NCBI GenBank assembly: GCA_020746105.1 | Contig: CM036617.1 | Coordinates: forward strand, 173,070,412 to 173,134,411 | Length of the DNA stretch: 64,000 bases | Reading direction: 5' to 3' | From: Trogon surrucura | Taxonomy: Eukaryota > Chordata > Aves > Trogoniformes > Trogonidae | In this document: in pieces, positions 10,157 to 23,665 of the stretch | Numbering within the stretch: position 1 is the stretch's first letter | How the letters are laid out: each line of letters begins with the position of its first letter | Made by a program: the position numbers and the translations under genes | The notes under the pieces: model-generated | Told to the model about the DNA's origin: nothing | The model's database searches: none | What the model saw: the letters and a program-made list of their open reading frames with translations, nothing else

Positions 10157-12596
10157 TACAAGACTAAGCAGGAGCCCTGCTAGTTAAACCAAAGCTCCTG
10201 AGGACACTTTGAGTCTTATGTGATCCACATTATAGGAAACAACTTGGTTAATAAACAAGAAACAACAGTAGTTCCATTTTGTCACATAGCTTTCAGAGAA
10301 TGTGAGGTGAAGAGAGCATTTTTTCAGTGAGTTTTGAAACTGAACAGAGGTTAGTATGTATGAACCCAGAGTCCTCTATGTAGAGACACATAAAAGGAAT
10401 GTCAGCTAATTAATTTAAAGCCCTGTCTTAGCTGAAGTCTCTGATAACCAGACATCTAATAAATCATGACTCTTCACAGGCAGATCAATCTTTTCAATGT
10501 GTTTGTACCTACATAGAGTGGAACACTAACTGTTTGAATTGCACATACTATTGTAAAAAGACAACCATGAAAAATTTGGTTCTCATCCAGAGCTAGAATA
10601 AATTGCAAGCAATATTTTGATGTCAGGGCTATCACAAATGAGAGTACATTAATGATTAGCACAAGATAGCCCTTCTCCAAAATAGAGTATGGATTCACCA
10701 GCAGGGAAATTTCTATTGCAGGGTCAGCCCATGTTTGTTTTGGTTTTGGGGAGTTTTTTGGGTTTTGTTTATTTGGGCTTTTTTTTTTGTTTTTTTTTTT
10801 TTTGTTTCTGGTTTTGTTTTAAAAATTAATTAAAGCCTTTTGTATTAAAACAACAGATTTAGCTAAAGATGTTTGTTTTCAATGGGGCATTGTGAGAACA
10901 AATATTTGCATTATAGAATAAGAGAATTCACAACCCATGAGACCAATTTCTTCACAGCTGGGGGCTCAAGTGATCAAACTCCTTCTGCCACAGATTTGTT
11001 GTGTAACCTTTGTCATTTAGTGTCACTCTTATCTGTTTAGTGGTGCAAGTAGCACATAAATACAGATGTTTGATCAGAGAGAAATTTTCTCCAAGAAATC
11101 TAGAAGTGCAAATTCGTAGGCTTAGGGTTTTTTTGTCTGAAAAAATGGATGCATCCAGAATGTATGTACACCTTAATATATTCTGCCACGAAAGTGACCT
11201 GTGATTGAAAGGATCACATATGACAGTCAGAACAGTTCACAGGTACCTCTCAAAGGTGGGAGCCATGACAGAGGTACAGAAATTGCATTTACCATCCTCA
11301 TTTCACATCCAGGCCCTGCACAGTCCAGATAGACCTAGGAATCCAAAGCATTTCAGGATTCCAGAAAGTAAAAAAGTGTTCATTTATCTGTGCTAGATAA
11401 CATGCCAAACTCTGTAATGGAGCTAAACACTTTGAGAGACGTGTTTTGATGAGGAGACTGTTCTGCCACCTTTACTTCGATAACTGCTATGAATTATAGC
11501 ACCAATAAACACACTACAGCTCTTCTGAAATCGCTAGCTAAATTACGGGCAGTAGTAAAGCTTGTGTTTGTCCTTGGAATACACTAGACTCCATCACTTT
11601 GTCATTTCAGAATGCAAGATGCTGCCTGGGTAGAACCAGGTTTTCTGTCATCTGATCCAACTCATTAACTTCTGTTAAGAAAGAGTTCTTATTTTTTCAC
11701 TTGTGTGGAAGGATCTGATATAAATGGTATTTGAATCAGTTTCCTCCCTTGCCCTAGAAGAAAAATTTACTTTTAGCACATGAAAATGAAGCAAAATTGA
11801 ATATTTTCTGTGCATTCCTTGATTCCAGAATAGCACCTCTCACTGCATCTTGTTTTATTCAAAAATTAAATGTGCAAATGGGTCTAATTCTGCTGTTATG
11901 AACAGGGAATTTCAGAGCAACTCCAGAGAAATTTAAAGAAAAACCACAAACCTAAAATGCTATGTATGGTAAAGAGAACAGTACTTTGAACTTTGCTGCT
12001 TTCCCTCTGTTTTGTCACCCTCATTTACACTGTCCTATTTTTTATTGACACAATTGTATTTTAAAATATAAGGAACATGAAATGCTTTAAAAATATTGAT
12101 ATAGGTCATAACATAATTCAATTTACCTAGAGTGAGGCAAAACATGGGCATGTGACTGTTTTCTCATTCCTAAAGGAGAAAAAATAGACAAAGTAAAGCC
12201 ATTCTACAGGATACCAGCCTTTGGCTCTCTAGCTTTGCATGGTTCCCAAACAAAAACAAATATCAGGAAATTCAACACATCACATAAAATATGTAAAGTT
12301 CTCTGTGCATGGTTACATAATGTCTGGTCTGATACATATATGCTGTAAGTCTGCCATATTACATTTGTTGTACTCTCAAAAAATACTCAAGAAATTGAGA
12401 TCTGGTTTGTAAGGAAGAGATTTTGCAAAATTAAATTTAATTGAAATGCACTTTTTTTTTGCATTTTATATCTTGACAGCTTCACAATCACAGTTGCACC
12501 ACCAGTAATAACAAAATAGTCTCCCACTTTTCTTTTGCTTAAATGGAGCTGAATTTAAAGTTCAAGATAGTAAATGTGTTCATCCATGTAGAATAA
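10157..12596. other. AT-rich non-coding DNA
   Basis: No gene recognised. Open frames of 60-74 codons near 10474-10698 and 11010-11396 have no family resemblance. A T/G-rich simple tract lies at 10732-10820. Confidence 0.55.
10732..10820. repeat. T/G-rich low-complexity tract
   Basis: About 90 bp consisting almost entirely of T runs with G, GG or GGG interruptions on the plus strand (for example GTTTTTTGGGTTTTG), including two runs of nine or more T. Same style as the tract at 1374. Confidence 0.85.
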
Positions 12597-12597
12597 T

Positions 12598-13310
12598 TGA
12601 ATCACAAAATCACAGAATAATTCTGGTTGGAAGGAGTCTCAGGAAGTCTATAGTCCAAACTCTCACTCAAAGCAGATTCAGCTTTGAGATCAGGTTAAGT
12701 TACTCAGAGCCTTATCCAGTCCGGTCTTGGAAACATCTAAGGATGGAGACTGCACAATCTCTGCAGGCAGCTACTGCTTGACTATCCCCAGAGTGAAAAA
12801 ATTTAATTCAGAGCATCCAATTCTTGACTGTTTTCATGTAAAAAAAAAAAAAAAAAGAAAAAGAAAAATTATCAGGTAGGAATCCCTCTTGTTTTAATTT
12901 AGCCCCTGTTTCTCAACCACCCAACATGCACTACCAAGAAGAGCCTGGTTCTGTCTGCTTGATACCTTGTAGGCGCTGGGCATTGTTGGGGTGGCGGACA
13001 GCTATTAGGTGTCCCTGAAATGTTCTTTTGTACAGCTGAACCAGCCTTGGTTCTTTAGTCTCTCTTCATACAGCAGGTGCTCCAGCCCCAACCAATTTGG
13101 TGATCCTCTGCTGAGCTTGTTTGATTCACTGATACCTTTTCTGTATTGGAAAGCTTAAAATACAATATTTAGATGTGGCCTCATGAGTAAAGGGGAATAA
13201 TCAGACCCATCAATCTACTGCCTGCGCTTTTGTTAGCACAACCCAGGATGCTGCTGGCCTTCCTTGTAGCCAGGGCACACTGCTGGCTAGTGCTCAGTCC
13301 TTAATGGTTC
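12598..13310 (-). mobile_element. Old CR1 LINE fragment, minus orientation
   Basis: The left end is an antisense CR1 3' terminus (AATCACAAAATCACAGAATAATTCTGGTTGGAAGG). Antisense CR1 landmarks follow in the right order: the GGATGGAGACTGCACAATCTC block near 12743, AAGAGCCTGGTTCTGTCTGC near 12938, CAGGTGCTCCAGCCCCAACCA near 13074, AGATGTGGCCTCATGAGTAAAGGGGAATAAT near 13171, and CCCAGGATGCTGCTGGCCTTCCTTG with GGGCACACTGCTGGCTAG at 13243-13290. Many substitutions, an A-rich run at 12840-12868 and gaps show considerable age. It covers the C-terminal part of ORF2 plus the 3' UTR and has no open frame. Confidence 0.88.
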
Positions 13311-15802
13311 GATGCTTCCATGTGTTTTCATCTCTCAGCCTCATACATGCTAGAATGTATACACAAATATGAAAACAAGTATGCATGTATCAGTTTAAAG
13401 GCACAGGTTTCCATCTTTCTGCTACTTCCAATACTGCCTTCTCTCATCAGTATAATAGTACCAGTGGAGGCCCATGGGATTACAAAAAGATAAGAGAAAG
13501 CAGTTTCCGCTTGCACCTCTTCACTAGGTGATATAAAACAAATTGGAGCTAGTAAACATAGTCAACTCTTCTTAGGCATAGAAAACAGGTATCATCAACC
13601 AAGAGAGAAGCAATTAAAACAAAAATTATTTAGTCAAAAGAGTGTCCATCTTTGGTTACACTTTCAGTTGGAGAATGGTTTTGTTTACTTTACCGTTGAC
13701 CATTTAACATCCAATCACTCACTGTCAACCCAGTTCAGTGACATCTTACCACAATATTTCCTTATTCCTCTGGACCCACTCTTTAGGCATGAGTGGTCAT
13801 TTTCCCTTTTAGCATAGTTCCAATGAGCTCAGCCACTAATTGGACTTGAGGAATTTATGTTCACATATTTAAGGGTTGTAGACATTTCTGAATAGTTCAA
13901 GATGCTGACTACTGCAAAAAGAAAATGAAGAAAGAAAAAGTCCATAACGGGAATTACAACTTTAGTGCTCGTGCATGTCTAATTTATAGACAATGCTGTT
14001 CATGTCAACAGAAAAATAAATGAGAAAGTGAGGATGAGAATAAGAGGAAAAGAATGTTGGGTAAGAATGAGACAAGTACTGAACTACTGTGTTTATTCAT
14101 AGGCCATATGGTGCGGACATAAACAGTGTGAGTTTACTTTACCAGCATTATGCAGCCTGTAACCTCTCTTTCAGATAACTCCTGTCTGCCAAATGTTTTT
14201 CATGTGTTTAATACCACAGATTCTACAGACATAAAGCCTGCATGCTTATACATACCAGAGCTAGGTTCAGTAGACAAGCTTTCTTAAACTATGTCCATTT
14301 TCTGCTAAGAATATCTGTAATAGCTGGACTGGCTTAAAAGAAAAAAAAAGTAAATAAAAAAGAACCCCACACATGAAAAAAAAAATAATTTTTGCTACTT
14401 TAAAAAAAATATGTATATCCTCATACTGAACTTTAATGTGTAATGTCTATTAAATGCATAATTTTTTCAGGCAAAAATTTACAATTACAGTATAGTCATT
14501 GCAGGCCTGATGTTTGCCATGGGCTACAACTGCAGGGACACATTAAGATTTTTATCTGGTATTACTGCACCTACGGACGGGTTTGAAAATCCATGCCCAG
14601 CTATTTGGCAGCCTATCTTTGATCTCTATACTTTTGTTGCTAATTTGTTTTAATGGCTTCTGAAGACCCAAGGACTGTAGGAGAATACTTTCAGGAGCAA
14701 ATTACATGCCATCTCAGTCACAATGCTGATAAATGTATAGATGATGGTGAAACATCAAGTGTTCTTAATGTAGCAAGAACCTGCTTTTAATTCCATCATC
14801 TAATATATCATTTTGTCATTAGCCCACCTTTTACAACTCATTTTACCAGGATGTGTATTGCTACTTTGTAAAATTAATGTAATAATCTTAAAACATTGTG
14901 GGTGATTTTTTTTTTTTTCTATTGGCCTGCTTACACGTTTTTACGAGTTTTAACAGTGGTACAGATTTCCACAAGAAGATTTTCCTTTTCGGATGACACC
15001 TCCTGTATAAATCAGCCTATTTTCATTTCAGCCAAGGAGTGTTATGCCAGTTTGCACAGTATAATGCCCTGCTGAAAAAAAAAAATGACCTTTTTGACTG
15101 TCCAAGAGAGGTCTTATGCTTCATTTCCTATGCTTGTCCCCAGTAAGAATGAGAGGATAGTGCTGGTGGAGGGCCATGTTATTACTGTCTCTCTGCAGAC
15201 AGGTTGAACAGACGCCTTCATCCCAAGTCTGGAAGCTGTACAGTTAAAGATATCATGACAAGTGGGTAGCAGTTCAGCAATTTTCCTGCTAGCAAGAAAA
15301 TTTTAGGGATCTAGTGAGGCTTCGCTCATTCCAAACTCCCATAAACAAAAGCCAGTGCAGAAGTATTCTGCTAGACAGACTCAGTACTTACACACGCAGA
15401 TCATTTCCATTCAGCCTTCTGAGAGCAACCAGCAAAGTTATCAGTGACTGCAGTGAGGGTAGGAACAATCTGTGAATACTATTAGGGTTTCCATAGCAGT
15501 GTTTGTGACATTCTGTTCTGTTGTCTCACTTCCATCTCAGCTCCTGCCCCATTTGTTTCTAAATCAACAGCACATTGTTTGAAGGATTACTATATCATCT
15601 GTTTCCAGGAAACTTTCTGAATTTTACATTACTTTTTACTCCTGCAACATACACAGTAGGGAGTTGAAGCTGAGTAGTCCCTTCCCCTTCACAGGATATG
15701 GTCTTAACCACCAAACTGCCTGCAATGGGTTTTTTACCAGAAAACCTAAGTATCTCAATAATTTGAGGACCCTCTTCTGGTCATTTTGGTCTATTTCTGT
15801 AC

Positions 15803-15826
15803 TATTTATTTTATTTTATTTTATTC
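15803..15826. repeat. (TTTTA)n microsatellite
   Basis: About four and a half copies of the pentamer TTTTA in the middle of a T-rich stretch. Confidence 0.8.
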
Positions 15827-18800
15827 TGGTTTTAAGATTGCATACTTTAGTATAGAGACCTCAGCCTACACTGCACTTTAGGAGCCAAGATCCTATTTCT
15901 GATATTGTTCTTCATGCCCACTTTTTTGAAGGTATGTACTTCATTTTCAGATTGGGAAATGCTTGTAAGTGGAAGCAGCTGTATCACACACACTGCATGC
16001 TAAACACACCCAAACCAGGTTAGTCTAAAGTGCAGGTATGCTCTAAAGATGTGGTAACCCTTCCCTGTAATCAAGCTCCAAGATTCTTAAAATATTCAGA
16101 GACAGTTCTGAACAGTTTATGTTCTGTTTTTGCTAGATGCGGATGAAAACTCTTTCATCTCCTTTTCCCTTCAAAAATGCAGAGCCAAACCCTATTAATC
16201 CCCCAAAGAAATTATAGTAAAATGTAAATATTATTCTCATTTTCAGCATATAGAAATTTACTAATTATTTTTTCAGTAGCTCCTTTTCCTTTCTGACCAA
16301 ACCAGTTGATCATAAAAACAACTAATTGTTGTTTAAGTCTTTGTTGATCTACACAACAGCTTCTGGGACTACCTAGAAACAACTGCACAAAATGCTCAGA
16401 ACTGACAACAATGTAAATCCATTTACCCTAACAAATATTATATGTTCACAGCCGGTAACCATGCAACCAAATAAGTGTTGTCAGTTTCTAACCACAACTC
16501 CCAGTTTATATTTTTAGCTTTTTTTAGAAGACAGGAAAGGTGTGGTCAAAACTGATCAAACAGCATTTTGCAGAAAAGAGTTCACACATCTGCAAAATGA
16601 ATTCTCAGTCAATGCATGTTTTCTCTGTTCTCTACAGCACCAGCACTCAGGACTAAAGAAACCATCAAAGCTTTCGGATTCTTAGTAACTTGATTTTTTT
16701 TTGCTTATGAGCATGCAGTGTTTTCTTATTTTCTTGCGTTCCTCACACCTATATACTCAGCTCCCTCTGCCCTCCTCCATTCTGTCCTCATTTCTTTCTT
16801 CATAACTTTTATTATGACATGTAAACCATGACAGAAAAGGAGAGTGTTCCCCCTGAGTATAGATCAATTAAAGTTTATGCCGGTCAATATAACTGCTATA
16901 AATTTATTTTTCATAGTCTCTTGACTCTGACACTTCTTTCTAAACACACTTCTCTCTCAAGTCTAAGAAAAATTATATGAACTTTTCAGCAATGCACACA
17001 GCAATCAAAATTCCCATTGCCATCACAGTACATGTATTAGGATGCACTTCTGAGAGCAGGGAAATATGCAGACAACTAAGATAATACAGGAAAACTGTCC
17101 TGGGTACAACTTTTGAATCTGATGTATTGGTTTTTACCAAATCTCTCTTCATTTTATTTGGCAAAAGGAAGCAGTGTAAGCCCAGATTAATCAACCACTT
17201 TTGTATTGTTGAAGTGTAACCGTCAAGCTGGCTTTCTACATTAATTTCCATACCTTACTGCTGTCATCGTGGCACAATTCACACGCACTTAAAGAAAAAC
17301 AGTTTAATCCACTATTAAAAATGACCAAAAAATAGTCAGATTTTTCCACTCAGCTGAAAAGAAACTAGAACTGCATCAATAGCAAAACTCTCTTTTCAGG
17401 CTTATTCCCGCACTGTTATTGCACATGAATGTTTCTGTCTGACATTTCAGAAAAGCATGAGGAGAAGAAAAGCTGAGCTGCTGAGTCTGCATGTTACGCA
17501 GAGTCAGAGAGGATTAACTCACCACAAAACGTTCAACTTAAGAACTAGTTGCAAGATATCTCCCAGAAATATTACACTAAATGAAAAAAAAGAAAATAAA
17601 GGAAAGGAAAAAAAAAAAAAGAGACCTATTACGGAACCAAGAGCCGAAGGCTTACATGTAAACTAACCAGGCACAAATGAATGAAAGATAAGCTAGGTCT
17701 GTCAGTTCCATGCATGATACTCCAGCTCTTGCCCTGCCTTCCCTCTCCCCTTCTCAGACATACACCAGCGAGTGGAAGGGATGGTGATGGTCTTCAGGGC
17801 GTTAGCTGCATTGGTTATTCAGTCCAGTGGAAAGACTGACTCAACAATCAATTCCCTTGCTGTTTGGATGCCTAGACTTCTGTGGCTCTTTTGAAGGTTA
17901 ATTCATTTATTGCCCTTTTCTCCTGGCACGGAAGATCTAGGCTTCACTGAGCCCGTCCTCTTTCTTTCACTTGCTTTTCTCATGTCTGCTGACTGACACT
18001 CTCGGCATTCAAATATCAGGCCCCTGTTAGCACCAATTAACAGATTTGGTGTTGGTGAAGGGTCCTAAGGCTCAGTCTGGAGCTCAGGGCAGGAAGAACC
18101 TCTGACAGCAGAGCACCCCGGCACGCCTCCTGGCACAACGGCTGGCACAGCGCAGGCCCACGCAGCAGCAGGTACACCCATTTACCTCTGACCTTAGCCT
18201 GCCCATGGCATGCAATTTCAGAAACCATTTTATAGCTTCTTGTTGCATCTTGAATTGATATGTGTGGGCATAAAAGGTACAATGGAAAAACTTACTCATG
18301 GAAATTAAATGGTAATTACCTCCTTCCATAACGAGTCATTACTATGATAAACAAAATGAACTGGTGATAGTAACTCACCTTTACTCGTTGTTTAAGATAT
18401 TAATATTCCATATGCCTGCTTCCCTTTCAAAACTATTTATGGCTTGCTTGTCATTCACTGTGAATCTACGCCAGACTACATCAGAATAGCTCTACCGACT
18501 TCAGGGATGTTCTTGCAGTTTGCATCTATGCTTAGATTTATTTTCTTTAAATTATGTTGATGCCTACCTATTTGCAGCTAGATATAAGCAGATAATTGCA
18601 TGGACTCTGCTTGCAAAACAAATATATTCACAGTGATAATCTAGGTCATCAGTTTTAATCCAACTAATTTCTGCATGAAGGCCATAACTTCTGACTGAAC
18701 TACAATATCTCTATGAAAATCAGCTTGTAAGGGTTGAATAGGCAATTCATTGTCTCCTTTGAAAAAATTATTCTAATAGTCCACCAGGCTTGCTTTAAGT

Positions 18801-20996
18801 TTATCTGTACTCTTTATACCGGACACACTTTGGCTTTCCCCTCTTGAGTTAGTCTATTCTACGTTCGTTTTTTGGGTCATCAACTCCAGCTTAAGGGGGA
18901 AGACCAGAAGATTCAGCCCAGCAGAATGCAGACAGCAGACGATGGCCTCAGCAACTCAAGTACCATCTGAAATGAGTTCAGCAGAGAGGCCATGGTTGTA
19001 TAATCTGGATGTTATCACTCAAGACGGCAGAGATTCAGCCAGCTTCCTTTTAGCAAGCAGATGATATCTGGCAGGATCTTTCATAGATAAAAGGTGGTTA
19101 TATACGACACAACAGTGATGTTAGCATAAGTGCCTCTGGTGTTGCAGATGACACTAGGGTAAGCCAAAATTACTGTAAGCAAGGAGTGGAGGCAAGAACA
19201 GCTCTGAGCAGGTGGCTATGGGAGGATATAAGACAGAATTACCCTATGCCTATGTCTTCTAACAAGCTTTTTGGTGTCATTTTACAGTACTCTTGTAGGA
19301 GGTAGTTGTCGTGCAGCTCCATGCTCTAACATGCTCTGTGTGGCACTCAGGAACCCTTAAATCTAGGCTGACGTACCAGCACGCAAATTTTATCACCATG
19401 CCCCATTCACTGCCTCTTGAATTGCTGACTTTGCAGATATCCTGAACTTTCCATTCCCGTGAACTCACAGGGCACTGATACCACCGACAACTGAAAAAGT
19501 GCTGATTTAATTCTCTCTCTTGCGATTTAATTCAAAGAGACATGGGGAAGTAAGATGGAGGCAACCCTTCCCCTTTCCGCTATACCCTGAGTGAAATCTG
19601 CTTCCAATCATGCTACAAGTGACTTGTTGTTTGTGTGGTTGTACAATCCTTGCATGTCCATCCCCAAGGCAGCAATAGCCAAGAGCCGCCAAATTACCCT
19701 GTTGTCATAACCTCAGGGAAGGATCTGACCCTGATTTGGGCACCTAAACACACAAGGAAGGCTATGCTCATCTTCACAATATCTCAAAATTTTACTTCTA
19801 AACAACTTCAGATTGTTTCTTCTCAGCCTTCCTTCTCCCTAAACCCTGAGACAAACACAAAATAAAAGATAATAAAGGACCATACACACAAGCAATTCTT
19901 CTCATTTAAATCACCAGAATATGTTTTACTGGAAAGCAAATACAGTACAAACAATTGGAACAAGATGGCAGATTACATCCATTTCTCATGTTGATGTCCT
20001 TAAAATCTATTGTTCACATCCTAGTGCATTGACCAAACTTAACATGGCATTTATGCAGATTATTTATTAGACTATGACTGATTTAATTGAAAGCATTCTC
20101 TAAGATGACTGGAGTTAAAAACCTGATATCACAAAAAAAAGCACTGATTTTAATCATCATGCACAATATCTGAGTATATCGATATTGTTCAATACACACG
20201 GATAAACTCTTATCACATCAGTGGGTAAAGTTGTCATGAACTCCTGACTTCAACACTATCTGAAAAAAAAAAAAATCCTACCTTGTTTAAAACCTAGGGT
20301 AAGCAGCATGCAGTGTAAACAAAGATGATGTTTGAGTATCAATATTTAATGAAAATGTAAAACCTGCCAAGCTAAGTCTCAGATCAGTGTATTTTTTTCC
20401 AGCTAAAAAGGAGTTGCTATTCAGGTGCTGAGCAGCAAGTCTCAGATCTCAGTCTTGTTCATTTTGGCTTCACAAACAGATGGAAAAAGTATTTTTAAGT
20501 TCTCTTCCACTATCAGAATAGGGAAAAAAGTCAGTACAGCCCAGTGACTTTAAACACAAATATGCTGAAATTAATGTTTAGTACCTAATACATTCCAAAA
20601 GGAAAGAAAATAGAGAAAGTCGCTAAAAAAATACAGAAGAGATGGAGATTCTGATGGAGGAAAAAAATGAATTAAAAAGTCTAGTAGAACCAAGAAACTT
20701 CAAATGACTCTTTATGTCCCTACACCCAGCTTTAGCTTCTTTCTTCATTTCTCTTATCTTTCTGCCTCTTTCAACTTTTACATTCTTTCATGTTGCTTCC
20801 TATGTTTGGAAGCCTCCCACTCATTGTCAGCCAAGCATCCTTCTTTGCTTTCAAGCCCTATTTAAAACTCATTACCTCCCTGCACCTTTACTAACCTACC
20901 CAGATTTTGTTCATGCCTTCCTCTTCCTGAGCCTCTTTCATGTTCTGGGTTGTCCAAAGCTGACCTTTGGAAGATCTTTATGCTTGGATCTGTGTC

Positions 20997-21020
20997 TTTT
21001 TTTTTTTTTTTTTTTTTTTT
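20997..21020. repeat. Poly-T run (T24)
   Basis: A pure run of 24 T, followed by CTGCAAAG. It could be the antisense poly-A tail of a processed insertion, but neither an adjoining gene copy nor a target-site duplication is evident. Confidence 0.85.
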
Positions 21021-23529
21021 CTGCAAAGCCTAGAAGAACAAACCAGTTATTCCACTTTATGGGGTGCCTGAGGACTTCTTCTGGAAGCATTCTGGTACTC
21101 AAAACATCTTCCTGAGATAGGGTGCTGTGTCAATAACGGGGAAAGCGAAGTTGACTGGTGCACATTTTTGACAGGTACAATATTCAGTCACCCAGACTAG
21201 CTAGTGACATTTTTTCCCCACCCCTTCTCCATTGTTTTCCAGCAAGTCTATTTTAGGATGGGCAAACTGACAGCATCTACCCTGTGGTCCTACCAAAACC
21301 TTTAACACAAGCTATAAAAGAAATGTTATTTGTTCCTTCCACACTCTTCTCTGTCTTCTACAACCATGTAAGGGAGAGTAAGTTTTGCCTCTTTCTCCTC
21401 TTCCTTCCCCCTACCCATATTAAGTATTTTTACAACACAGCTAATACCTACAATATGTTGCCAGAAATTAAATAGTGCTTTAGTATCCCACAAAACATGC
21501 TTAAACTTTTCTGTTTTCAATCATTCCACTAAATCTAGTCATGACACAAAAATACATAGAATAAGTGAAACAATGACACCATATACGGTGGTGGAAACTT
21601 AGCAACAAGTTAAACTTGAATTAAAAAAGAAAAAAGACAAATCTACAGTACTTTGAACTTGGCAGAGCAGCAACACAAAAGGTCAGTAGCAAATAATTTC
21701 TGTGTAGACTAAATCTCCATTTTTAGGAATGTTATCCTAAAACTTGAAAGACAAATGCCCCTTGAAATGAACTGAAAGTGTCCCTAAGAATCTTACTTAA
21801 CAAGCAAGAATGAAGTCCGATCAAGCCCTTGAAGTTTACACTCTGATAATTCTATGACAAAATATAGTTTAATATATAAATAAAGAAAACTAAAGCTTAA
21901 GATAACATTGATAAATACATGAAACTTTAAAAAATATGAAACATTTAGTAAAGGTAAAACAAAACCAAAGCAAACATAGCAAAGCAGACAGTTGAGGTGT
22001 CACCAAAATAGCCAAGAGCCTCCATCAAGCTTTCTGTCCATATCACGCTACGTTCAGATATATTTATATATATTTATCACACAAAAAAAGGGAAAAAAAC
22101 TGTGAAGTTTTCTGCTTGTGCTTTATATCAACCTTTTCTTTCAATCTCTGACTCTCAAAGAGATATTTTCTACTTTGCAGTACAATGTATATTGAAAAAC
22201 TTGTGATTTCCAGTGCAAAGCACCATATGTGAGCATTCACGATAAAAGAATGTGATTTATGTCACAGAAGCTAAGAATTTGACCCACAGAACACAAGCAA
22301 AAGTTCTAATAGTTATCTACAGTTTAATATTGTGAAAGTATGATCTGATCCAACTCAAGTCCAAAGGACTATATTGATATAGTCTTGTCCATTATCTAGC
22401 TTAAGGTTAAGAAGAAAAGTTCATTTACCAGCTTTTAACTGAAAAAAAAAAAAAGAAATCTTTTCTTTTTTTCCCCTTACATGACAGAAGATCTGTGTTA
22501 CATCATCGGAGACAATTGATGGCAATTCTTCTCAAATAGCAGCCTCCTGTCTGGACCAAGATTACAAGCAGGTTTTTTCAGGGCCCAGCACATGACACCT
22601 CTTGCATTCCTGCATCTCTTACTGATGCTCCCAGTTCTTAGGGAGTAGCTAAGATGTGCTACTACACCTCCAGGCTGCAAAGGCAGCTTGTAGAGCACGG
22701 CCAGCCCAGTGGAAGCAGCGTGGACACTGCACTCTGGGAGCATACTTCAGTGATAAAATGAATTCTAAGCCTCTAAACCATGGCAACACCTAAAATCTTG
22801 ACTAACTCACCTCTCCTGGTATCAGCAAAGTTGAGAGTCACAGTATAAACAGAGCACAGACAGCGTCTAACATTTTAAGCCACGTTGATTAGGCCTGCTC
22901 TAAATAGATAACAGTGTTGAAAATGCTGGCAGCTTTGTTTATCCCAAGGCTCTAAACACTGCCAGCACCTGAGGAGAAAACTGCTAGCAGCACCAGGACA
23001 GGTTTGCAGCATTTTCCTGTGGTGATGAGAGTTAGATCTCTAGAAATGTTTGACCCATCTGCCTCAAGCAACATCTGCTGCCACATTCAAGAAGAGTTAA
23101 CAGAGCCTGCAGTCTTTTCCGTTAGATTAGACTGCATCCTCTCTCAGCTCTATTTTGGTTTTGAATGAGACACTGACAATCTATTTATATAAGCAGCAAG
23201 AAAACAATCGACCTATCCCAAATAGTAGTTATGTACTAGAATACGTAAAATATAGAACAATCCACTCCTTGTTATAAGAACAGAAGAAAGACAGTTCTAC
23301 TCCTGGGAAACATAGGATGAGGAAAACCGCACATTGTGACAAGAACGAGTCAGTTGAAGAACTGCAGAAGTCCAAGCCGGAGCCCTCCTTATCAGCCTGA
23401 GAAGAGGGTCACAACAGATTCTCAAGTACCCATTGGAGTTGCTGGCACCCTGAATGTGGCCTCACCAAGTGAACACACGATTTTTCCTTCTCATCTTTCA
23501 ACAGAAGAGGTTGCAAGAGCCCAACTCAG

Positions 23530-23665
23530 AATATCCAACTGGTTGATCTTCAGACTTTCATCAGGAAGTGTCAGGTTGAAATGTCCTGCAGAAGGAAACC
23601 AGACTCATGTGACTCATCTAACAGGTGAGAGATTTAACCATCAGGCTAGCAGTTAAAGGGGGTTC
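23530..23665 (-). mobile_element. Possible ancient tRNA-derived SINE remnant
   Basis: Read on the minus strand from about 23657 downward, the sequence starts CTGCTAGCCTGATGGTTAAA and continues TCTCACCTGTTAGATGAGTC, then a GTCTGGTTTCCTTCTGC segment. That order resembles the tRNA head of old reptile SINEs: an A-box-like TAGCCTGATGG, a CTCACCTG block, then a decayed B-box position. The B box GGTTCNANNCC is no longer recognisable (GGTTTCCTTCT). The part beyond the tRNA-like head does not match a tail that I can name. The resemblance is judged by eye and could be chance. Confidence 0.3.

Larger units (their letters stand above)
13311..23529. other. Ten kilobases of AT-rich DNA with no recognisable gene
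   Basis: I find no protein-coding exon or RNA gene I can support. Simple repeats include a TTTTA run at 15803-15826 and a run of 24 T at 20997-21020. The longest open frame (133 codons, 20714-21115) crosses the T24 tract and reads as low-complexity, so it is probably chance. Some stretches, such as 14440-14700, have low-repeat mixed composition and could be conserved non-coding DNA, but that needs comparison between species. Confidence 0.5.

Noticed and set aside
20714..21115. 133-codon plus-strand frame
   Set aside because: It runs through a pure T24 tract and has no recognisable family, so it is probably chance.
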